In this document: positions 58,227-64,000 of the stretch, piece after piece
Numbering within the stretch: the stretch's first letter is position 1
Layout: each line of letters opens with the position of its first letter
DNA from: Fredinandcohnia aciditolerans
GTDB taxonomy: Bacteria > Bacillota > Bacilli > Bacillales > Bacillaceae_L
DNA: 64,000 bases
Direction: 5' to 3'
NCBI GenBank assembly: GCA_003640645.1
Contig: QGHH01000004.1
Location: 42,875-106,874 of the forward strand
Notes under the pieces: generated by a model
The model's input: the letters and a program-made list of their open reading frames with translations, nothing else
The model's database searches: none
What the model was told of the DNA's origin: nothing
Position numbers and translations under genes: made by a program

Positions 58227-58574
58227 ATGCAAAACAACAACAATCAACAAATTCCAGCACAGGCTCAAGCTGCACTTAATCAAATTAAACAAACAGCCAA
58301 GCAGTTGGCTCAAACAGAGCAAATGAATGCACAGCAGTTCCAACAAAGCTCACCACAAGTGCAACAATCTGCACCTGGATTTGCTGGACGTGAATTGAAT
58401 GCTGCTCAGCAGTTAAATCAGATAGAGCAGTCCGCACAGCAGCTCCAACAATCTGTTGGGCAACAACAATTCACTTCAACCGGTTCCTCTTTCAGTACCG
58501 AATTTGCTAGCGAAACGGATGTTGCTGAAGTTCGTAAACAGAACCAGCAATCCCAGGCTAATAAAAATCGCTAG
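58227..58574 (+). CDS. sspE: Gamma-type small acid-soluble spore protein
   Basis: A 115-aa protein extremely rich in Gln, Asn, Ala and Ser with no aromatic core. The C-terminal FSTEFASETDVAEVRKQNQQSQ is the gamma-SASP motif with a GPR protease site (TEFASETD). Gamma SASPs are amino-acid stores degraded at germination. Here only one clear repeat of the motif remains, where B. subtilis SspE has two; the N-terminal half is a looser Gln-rich helix. GGGAGGGTTC before the ATG. Confidence 0.9.
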   Translation: MQNNNNQQIPAQAQAALNQIKQTAKQLAQTEQMNAQQFQQSSPQVQQSAPGFAGRELNAAQQLNQIEQSAQQLQQSVGQQQFTSTGSSFSTEFASETDVAEVRKQNQQSQANKNR

Positions 58575-58586
58575 TACACCTACCAA

Positions 58587-58620
58587 TAAAAATACCCTCA
58601 CACCTGTGAGGGTATTTTTA
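58587..58620 (+). terminator. Terminator of sspE
   Basis: Perfect stem AAAATACCCTCACA / TGTGAGGGTATTTT with a tiny loop, followed by TTAG. Confidence 0.95.
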
Positions 58621-58717
58621 GCAAGTTAACTGGCTAAATTTCCTACTTCAGGCCTTACATTATAGGGGTCAAACTACTCATACTAATAATGAAATAGTAA
58701 GAATGGAGTTGAACGAT

Positions 58718-58867
58718 TTGGGAAGAACAAAGCGTGGTAATGCAAATGCACAACGAAATAATAATGCAAAAAAAGGAAATAGAATTAGTGAAGAGCTTGT
58801 TGAATTCGCATCCTATACAGAAGTAGAGGCAGAAAAACAAAACGTTCAAAAGAAGAAAAAGAAATAA
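58718..58867 (+). CDS. Small basic SASP-like protein
   Basis: A 49-aa protein, MGRTKRGNANAQRNNNAKKG, then a short acidic helix (ISEELVEFASYTEVEAEKQ) and a Lys tail. The composition and the EFAS segment resemble minor SASPs such as SspO/SspP-type proteins. TTG start 9 nt after GGAG. Follows sspE and has its own weak terminator. Family not certain. Confidence 0.65.
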   Translation: MGRTKRGNANAQRNNNAKKGNRISEELVEFASYTEVEAEKQNVQKKKKK

Positions 58868-58872
58868 TTAAC

Positions 58873-58906
58873 TTTGGCCAGGGGTTTCCTTTCCTTGGCC
58901 TTTTCT
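58873..58906 (+). terminator. Terminator of the small SASP-like gene
   Basis: GGCCAGG / CCTTGGCC stem (imperfect) followed by TTTTCT. Confidence 0.75.
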
Positions 58907-58924
58907 ATATCATCTATTCTGTGA

Positions 58925-58950
58925 TATAATTATCTTGAATTCAAGATAAT
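58925..58950. promoter_or_regulatory. Perfect palindrome (MhqR-like operator) overlapping a -10 box
   Basis: ATTATCTTGAA followed by its exact complement TTCAAGATAAT gives a perfect 22-bp palindrome at 58929-58950. It follows and overlaps TATAAT (58925-58930), the likely -10 of the dioxygenase gene. It resembles the B. subtilis MhqR box, tATCTcgAAtTCgAGATa. Repression by a MarR-type quinone sensor is inferred. Confidence 0.8.
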
Positions 58951-58972
58951 TTATTTTATTGGGGGAATGGGC

Positions 58973-59938
58973 ATGCAATTACTAGGCTTACATCATGTTT
59001 CGTTACTCACTGGCAAAGCGGAACGAAACTTTGAATTTTATACAAAAGTATTAGGAATGCGCCTAATCAAGAAAACAGTTAACCAAGATAATACGCAATC
59101 CTACCATCTTTTCTATGGAGATGCAAAAGGAAATCCGGGGACCGAAATTACATTCTTCGATATACCTGGGCTCGGACGAACTCACCCTGGAGTCTCAAGT
59201 ATTTCTTCCACTTCACTACGTGTGAAGTCTTCGGATTCCTTGCAATTTTGGAAAAAGCGTTTAGCAGAGTATCACATTTCAACGGAAGAAATCACGAAGC
59301 GAGCTAGTCGTGATACTTTGGCACTTCAAGACTATGAAGGCTCAAGAATTATTCTTGTTGCAGATAATAGCGAGCCGGGAGTTCCTGCAGGTGAACCATG
59401 GGAAATCAGCGGTATCCCAGCTGAACATGCGATAATTGGGCTCGGACCAGTCACATTAACCGTTGCCGACGCTGCACCTACCGTGGAAATTTTGACAGAT
59501 GTTATGGGCTTTCGAAAGGTTGGCAGCTACCCATCGCTTGCAGGTGGTTATCCTGAAATCCTAGTCTTTGCAACTGGTGAAGGTGGATCTGGAGCGGAAC
59601 TCCATATTGAAACACGACCTGATCTACCAAAAGAACGTTTGGGTCGTGGTGGTGTGCACCATGTGGCCTTCCGCATTCCGAACGATGAGGAATATGAAGA
59701 ATGGGTTACAAAAATAAAACAAACACGTCTTCCCAACTCTGGTAAGGTAGACCGCTATTACTTCAAAGCATTGTACTTCAGAGAACCAAATGGTATTTTA
59801 TTTGAGCTCTCAACTGACACTCCTGGGTTTGATATAGATGAACCATTGGAAACGTTAGGAGAAAAACTTGCACTTCCTGCATTTTTAGAACCAAAGCGAA
59901 GTGAAATTGAAGCAAATTTACGACCGTTGGAAATTTAA
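58973..59938 (+). CDS. Ring-cleaving dioxygenase / VOC protein (MhqO/MhqE/MhqA-like)
   Basis: A 321-aa protein with two vicinal-oxygen-chelate modules: GLHHVSLLTGKAERNFEFYTKVLG at the N-terminus, and in the second half GGVHHVAFRI and NGILFELSTD, which give His and Glu metal ligands. Similar to hydroquinone-specific extradiol dioxygenases in the Bacillus MhqR regulon, which detoxify quinones. The ATG at 58973 is 7 nt after GGGGG; the ATG at 58967 is too close to it. The palindromic operator upstream fits this family. Confidence 0.88.
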   Translation: MQLLGLHHVSLLTGKAERNFEFYTKVLGMRLIKKTVNQDNTQSYHLFYGDAKGNPGTEITFFDIPGLGRTHPGVSSISSTSLRVKSSDSLQFWKKRLAEYHISTEEITKRASRDTLALQDYEGSRIILVADNSEPGVPAGEPWEISGIPAEHAIIGLGPVTLTVADAAPTVEILTDVMGFRKVGSYPSLAGGYPEILVFATGEGGSGAELHIETRPDLPKERLGRGGVHHVAFRIPNDEEYEEWVTKIKQTRLPNSGKVDRYYFKALYFREPNGILFELSTDTPGFDIDEPLETLGEKLALPAFLEPKRSEIEANLRPLEI

Positions 59939-59945
59939 ATGAAAT

Positions 59946-59977
59946 AGCCCCTAGAATATTTAATGACTAGGGGCTTG
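59946..59977 (+). terminator. Terminator of dioxygenase gene
   Basis: The stem AGCCCCTAG / CTAGGGGCT with a 12-nt loop followed by TGTTTTG. Confidence 0.9.
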
Positions 59978-59986
59978 TTTTGATTT

Positions 59987-60190
59987 TCACCAGAAAATCT
60001 GCTGATACGCCCAATTTATAAAAAAGGCAAATATCCCAACTGTTATATTAAACCATCCTAGAAACGTGCTTACCTTCGTTTCTTTTTGCATGTTCTTAGT
60101 TTTATATTCCTTCAAATCAAACATGAGTATAAAGACCCCAGTCATGACACATAGTACAACTACGTAATTTAAATACCCAATAAAGATCAT
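59987..60190 (-). CDS. Small two-TM protein of germinant receptor operon 2
   Basis: A 67-aa membrane protein with two hydrophobic helices (IGYLNYVVVLCVMTGVFILMF; FNITVGIFAFFINWAYQQIF), start ATG at 60190 after GAAGGAG. The frame runs up to 60268, into gerC, but the ribosome binding site fixes the short form. It is the last gene of the ger operon. Size and position recall YfkS of the B. subtilis yfkQRST operon; such short membrane proteins may modulate receptor function. Confidence 0.72.
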   Translation of the reverse strand: MIFIGYLNYVVVLCVMTGVFILMFDLKEYKTKNMQKETKVSTFLGWFNITVGIFAFFINWAYQQIFW

Positions 60191-60215
60191 GTAGTACTCC
60201 TTCGGTACGATTAGG

Positions 60216-61448
60216 CTATTTTGCCTTTGTACCCACTCTTCGAATTTTTGTTGTACACTGAATATCAAAGGTTACATCCTTGTATACTTCACGCCATTTC
60301 TCTTTTGTTTGAATCTCTTTATTCCAGTAAGCAGGTTGTTTTGCTCGGAAGTATTCACCAAATCCAAAAATATCTGATTGTTCATCCTGCATTTTCTTAA
60401 TTAACTTATTGGTTCCTTCAATTACTCCCCTCGTACCCTCTTTCTCGATATTTCGAAGAATTTCCGCATTGTTTAAATCGATTCCAACCGCTCCTTCGCC
60501 GATTGTACTTTCATAATGAATCTTGATGTCAAAATGAGGTTTCCCGTTTCGCAGGGTTGGTTTTATTGATGTCCTGCGATGTTCTGCCCGTACAATCACC
60601 TTAACATCTGTATCAGGTACTTGTACAAAGACCTCATAACCACCTCTTTTCTCTCCTGTTACAGCCATAAATAAGCCTATTTCAACGGGTTCTGTTCGAC
60701 CTATCATTCGATCATCTTTAAAATACGCTAAACCAGAGATTTGTATATTATCCTCTTTTTTCAATTCAAGATATGGAAGAAACGTATCTTGACCTTTGCT
60801 TTGTAGCCTTGTCCAAAACAAACCGATAAAATCTTCCGGAAATGTACCTAATCTAACAGCATTTTCGACCATCGCAGACAAATATAGAGTAGGGACCCGC
60901 TCTAGTTTTGGTGCCACCTCCATAAATTTTTTCGCTTCCCCTTTCGATACCACCATCCAAGCAGTCCTTCTAATCTCAGGATTTCTTCGAAGATAATCGT
61001 TAAACCTTTTTACCCCATCCTTCGCAACTTCTTCACTTATGACAATGGTCCGTAGATGGCCAAAAAAAAGCCGGTCAGCCACTTCTTGTTGAAGTACAGC
61101 TATCGTGTCATCTAAGGTATATCCCACTACACTGATTACCCAAAGTGGATTTTGATCTACTCCAGCCCCACCCGTTTGCGGTCCCAGAGGAATTCTTCCT
61201 GGAACAGCAATTTGAGCACTTAATCTAATAAGTCCATCTTTTGGCTTTGGAAATTGATTTCCTAAACCTGTTATCTGAGCAAGGTCTGCACCGTCTGGAT
61301 CATCAACCTTATCAATTGAAATACCTAAAACCGTCGCTCGTTGTTCAATGTCATCACTATCCCAGCAACCTGTTAAGAATAGACCAGGCACCAAAGCGAT
61401 AAGTATAATTTTTAAACCAGTTTTCCAACTATGCTTTGATACTCCCAC
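60216..61448 (-). CDS. Ger(x)C family germination lipoprotein
   Basis: A 410-aa lipoprotein: signal segment LKIILIALVPGLFLTGC with lipobox LTGC followed by WDSDDIEQRA, which is typical of GerC. Carries the C-terminal Ger(x)C domain. GTG start 8 nt after AAAGGTGA; overlaps the end of gerB by 20 nt. Unlike the GerC of operon 1 it has a normal lipobox. Confidence 0.95.
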   Translation of the reverse strand: MGVSKHSWKTGLKIILIALVPGLFLTGCWDSDDIEQRATVLGISIDKVDDPDGADLAQITGLGNQFPKPKDGLIRLSAQIAVPGRIPLGPQTGGAGVDQNPLWVISVVGYTLDDTIAVLQQEVADRLFFGHLRTIVISEEVAKDGVKRFNDYLRRNPEIRRTAWMVVSKGEAKKFMEVAPKLERVPTLYLSAMVENAVRLGTFPEDFIGLFWTRLQSKGQDTFLPYLELKKEDNIQISGLAYFKDDRMIGRTEPVEIGLFMAVTGEKRGGYEVFVQVPDTDVKVIVRAEHRRTSIKPTLRNGKPHFDIKIHYESTIGEGAVGIDLNNAEILRNIEKEGTRGVIEGTNKLIKKMQDEQSDIFGFGEYFRAKQPAYWNKEIQTKEKWREVYKDVTFDIQCTTKIRRVGTKAK

Positions 61449-62535
61449 TTTTTTTCACCTTTTTCTTTACAAGGTCTACACTAACTAACAACAAAGGATA
61501 ACCAACTGTTAGAATTAGTCCTAATCTACCAAATATTTCAATAACATCGTATAAATGCAATATATTTTGTGGAATCATCGCAATCACGAAAACAATCGGC
61601 AAAATAAAAAAGGAAAGCATTTTATGATCACGTAATCCAGCCATCTGGCTAATCGAATGAACCGTGAACATATAACTGGAAAACAATGTAGTGAATACAG
61701 CAATTACCCACACAGATAAAAAAACAATATCTAATCTCTGAAGAAGATTACCTGGTATTGAGGTCGTACGAGCTAATTCAAGGGTCGGCCATAGAAGGTT
61801 CGTTATTTCAACAGGGCCAAAGACCGCAACAGTTGCAATTACAATTAACAAGTATAAACCTCCGGCAATAACCATTCCCCAAATACTAGCCTTGAACGCT
61901 TTTCGTGGATGCCGCATAAAGGGAATAATCATTGTAAAAACAAATGAACCTTGAAATAATGCCGCAATGGTAAGGCCTCCAACTAAGTAACTTCCAGGTT
62001 CATTTCCTACTATTGGAAGTAAATATAAGCTATTTGCGTTTTTTAAAGACAAAGCAACGATGATTAAAGCAGGTGCCAAAATAAACGGGAAATAAAAATT
62101 ATGGATATAAGCAAAGACATTCATGTCATTCCTTGTAGACAGTGCTGCTAATATCAACATCACAATTACAGTCACTTCTAGTGGAGTTTGCTTTAAAATG
62201 GCAGTAATAACTACTGCTCCAAACTCCCTAGAAGTTAATCCGGTTAATATTGCAAAAAAGAGAATGATAACAATGTTCGGCACCCTACTTAACCACTTCC
62301 CCAGGATGTCTTCTCCATACAAAATAATAGATTTCCTCGGGTGACGAATTCCAAGAAATGTAATCAATCCAAGCCCTGTGGATGCTATCGCTATACCAAA
62401 TAATGTTACGAGTGGGGCGCCTGTATCCGCTGTCCGAACTGCAAAGAGTGGAAGTGCCAATAATCCCACTCCAATTATGGTACTAATTAGGATCGTTGTT
62501 GCTTGAATGACTGTTATCTCGCGTGGATATTCCAC
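61429..62535 (-). CDS. GerB family spore germination permease
   Basis: A 368-aa APC-like permease with about 10 TM helices (ITVIQATTILISTIIGVGLL near the N-terminus). GTG at 62535 lies 8-9 nt after the strong site GGGAGGAGG; the ATG-rich upstream frame to 62568 has no such site. The start is 53 nt inside the gerA 3' end. Confidence 0.93.
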   Translation of the reverse strand: MEYPREITVIQATTILISTIIGVGLLALPLFAVRTADTGAPLVTLFGIAIASTGLGLITFLGIRHPRKSIILYGEDILGKWLSRVPNIVIILFFAILTGLTSREFGAVVITAILKQTPLEVTVIVMLILAALSTRNDMNVFAYIHNFYFPFILAPALIIVALSLKNANSLYLLPIVGNEPGSYLVGGLTIAALFQGSFVFTMIIPFMRHPRKAFKASIWGMVIAGGLYLLIVIATVAVFGPVEITNLLWPTLELARTTSIPGNLLQRLDIVFLSVWVIAVFTTLFSSYMFTVHSISQMAGLRDHKMLSFFILPIVFVIAMIPQNILHLYDVIEIFGRLGLILTVGYPLLLVSVDLVKKKVKKSGSIKA

Positions 62536-64000
62536 TAGACTTGTCCTCCTCCCATTTTTCATTCCCAACCATTACTGGATCCAAAGTGTTACTTGTTCCC
62601 TTTGTAGATTCTCCCTTTGTTTTTCCTAAACGATCAGAGTTTCGAGAATGTAGCATTTCAGGCCTTTTTGGCATCCACCAAAATGGTGCTCTAATAATGA
62701 CATCCTTTAACCCCTGGAAATTACCAGGAGTTACTGGGCTCATGTAAGGGACTCCGAAGGATTTTAACGAAAGCATATGATTAAAAATGAAAATAACGCC
62801 AATAACAACTCCATAAAGTCCAAAAAAACCCGCCATTATGACAATTGGAAATCTAAGCATGCGAAGAGCAAACGCTGCATCATATGCAGGAGTAGCAAAA
62901 GAACCAATCGTAGTCATCGCAATTACCACAACTGTTATTGGACTTGCAATTCCCGCTTCAACCGCTGCTTGCCCGATAACGAGTACCCCTACAATGGAAA
63001 GAGCCCCTCCTACCTGCTTAGGTAGTCGAACAGTTGCTTCTCGGAGGATCTCCATCGCGACTTCAATGATTAATACTTCTACCACTGCAGGAAATGGTAC
63101 ACCTGCACGTCCACCCGCAACGGCTACAGCAAACTCTGTAGGAAGCAACTCTGGATTAAACGATATAAACGACACATATAGAGATGGAAAAATTAAAGAA
63201 AAGACTAATGCAATCATACGTGCAATTCGTACAAAACTACCCATTAAAAATCGAGAAGAGTAATCCTCAAAGGTTTGATAAAATTGATTAAATACAACCG
63301 GAGCAATGAGCGAGAACGGTGATCCATCAACTAGAATAGCCACTCTTCCTTCTAGAATACTACCTACTGTCTTATCTGGGCGTTCTGTACTTTGAATCTG
63401 TGGAAAGGGAGACATATGATTATCTTCAATAAATTGCTCGATATAGCCTACATCCAAAATGGCATCAATATCAATTTTCCCTAAACGATCCTTCACTTCT
63501 TTTACTAAGTCATCGGTTGCAATCCCTTCAAGATAACAAATGGCTGTGGTAGATTTTGATATGCGACCTATTTCCATAATTTCAACGCGAAAGTCAGCAG
63601 TTTTTAATCGATTTCGCAATAATGCTATGTTCGTTTGTAAAGATTCAATGAAACCCTCTCGCGGTCCTAAAATAACCTGTTCTGTTTCTGGCTGAGAGAT
63701 TGATCGTTTTTCAATATTCTTTACAGCAAATTGAATACCAGAATTAACCCCATCGATAAAAATAAAAGTTTCTCCGCGTAATATTGCGTTTATGATATTT
63801 TCAATACTATCTTCTTTTTTTATTTCAGTATGAAACATAGCCTCATTCAAAATGAAATCCAACACATTTGTTACTGTAAGCTTTTCAAGGTCTGTTTGAA
63901 CTGGAACATACATTAGTGGCTTCATAATGCCACTGTTAATTGCATTTTTATCAACAATACTAGAGAAATAAATAATCGCCGCACTAAACTTGCCGTACAT
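62483..64000 (-). CDS. GerA family germinant receptor subunit A (cut by the window edge)
   Basis: At least 505 aa of a GerA protein; the frame is open to the right edge, and by comparison with GerA length and N-terminal structure about 30-60 residues lie outside. The visible sequence has the N-terminal soluble domain (FSAAIIYFSSIVDKN), the diagnostic MSPFPQ...TERPDKTVGSILEGRVAILVDGSP segments and the TM region. First gene of ger operon 2. The C-terminal tail (GLGKT-like Lys/Ser/Thr-rich region) is long and hydrophilic. Confidence 0.95.
   Translation of the reverse strand: MYGKFSAAIIYFSSIVDKNAINSGIMKPLMYVPVQTDLEKLTVTNVLDFILNEAMFHTEIKKEDSIENIINAILRGETFIFIDGVNSGIQFAVKNIEKRSISQPETEQVILGPREGFIESLQTNIALLRNRLKTADFRVEIMEIGRISKSTTAICYLEGIATDDLVKEVKDRLGKIDIDAILDVGYIEQFIEDNHMSPFPQIQSTERPDKTVGSILEGRVAILVDGSPFSLIAPVVFNQFYQTFEDYSSRFLMGSFVRIARMIALVFSLIFPSLYVSFISFNPELLPTEFAVAVAGGRAGVPFPAVVEVLIIEVAMEILREATVRLPKQVGGALSIVGVLVIGQAAVEAGIASPITVVVIAMTTIGSFATPAYDAAFALRMLRFPIVIMAGFFGLYGVVIGVIFIFNHMLSLKSFGVPYMSPVTPGNFQGLKDVIIRAPFWWMPKRPEMLHSRNSDRLGKTKGESTKGTSNTLDPVMVGNEKWEEDKSSGISTRDNSHSSNNDPN

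Overview
The window looks like a chromosomal segment of an endospore-forming Firmicute of the Bacillaceae. Evidence: low GC; AGGAGG-type ribosome binding sites with many GTG/TTG starts; SAM and lysine riboswitches; a FadR-type fatty-acid operator; Fur boxes; and many spore genes (yunB, lytH, CotF-type coat proteins, two tricistronic gerA/gerB/gerC operons, a gamma-type SASP). Gene order from about 1 to 39 kb follows the Bacillus subtilis yutF-yutE-yutD-yutC-lipA-lytH-yunB-yunC-yunD-yunF-suf-met-yusE-yusF-yusG-gcvH-yusI-fadEAN-yuzL-fadM-yusN block. Names below rest on recalled family and synteny knowledge, not on a search. || Layout: 1-0.85 kb, array of hairpin repeats; 1-6.4 kb, yut genes, lipoyl synthase and LytH endopeptidase; 6.5-10.3 kb, an NSS symporter with its tiny subunit and a NhaC-family transporter behind a lysine riboswitch; 10.4-14 kb, yunBCDF; 14-19.3 kb, sufCDSUB; 19.7-20 kb, a small frameshifted gene; 20.1-24.5 kb, metNPQ and metY, each behind a SAM-I riboswitch; 24.7-29.3 kb, MFS and TerC transporters, yusEFG, gcvH, yusI; 29.4-35.1 kb, fadN-fadA-fadE beta-oxidation operon with a FadR box; 35.5-37.1 kb, a 1.65-kb hairpin repeat array; 37.2-39.1 kb, fadM and two coat proteins; 39.1-44.4 kb, a hydroxamate-type siderophore uptake cluster with three Fur boxes; 44.6-46.4 kb, two oxidoreductases; 46.5-50.2 kb, germinant receptor operon 1; 50.5-57 kb, subtilase, YkoS/YkoT/GtrA envelope genes split by a third repeat array, and a DD-carboxypeptidase; 57-60 kb, ASCH protein, SASPs and a quinone-type dioxygenase behind a perfect palindromic operator; 60-64 kb, germinant receptor operon 2 with a small membrane protein, running off the right edge. 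|| How genes work together: SUF supplies Fe-S clusters, lipA and gcvH connect lipoate and glycine cleavage, metNPQ plus metY supply methionine under SAM control, fadNAE degrades acyl-CoA under FadR, and YfiY/YfiZ/YfhA/YusV/FhuF-like import ferric siderophore and release iron. || The most unusual signal is structural. Three separate non-coding arrays with different sequences share a hairpin unit of 52 bp (51-53). In the first array the spacing is exactly 52 bp over 16 consecutive units, with compensatory changes in the stems. 52 bp is about five turns of B-DNA. There are also three copies of a different dispersed structured repeat, an inverted-repeat element inside the fad operon, and two helices that would mask ribosome binding sites.
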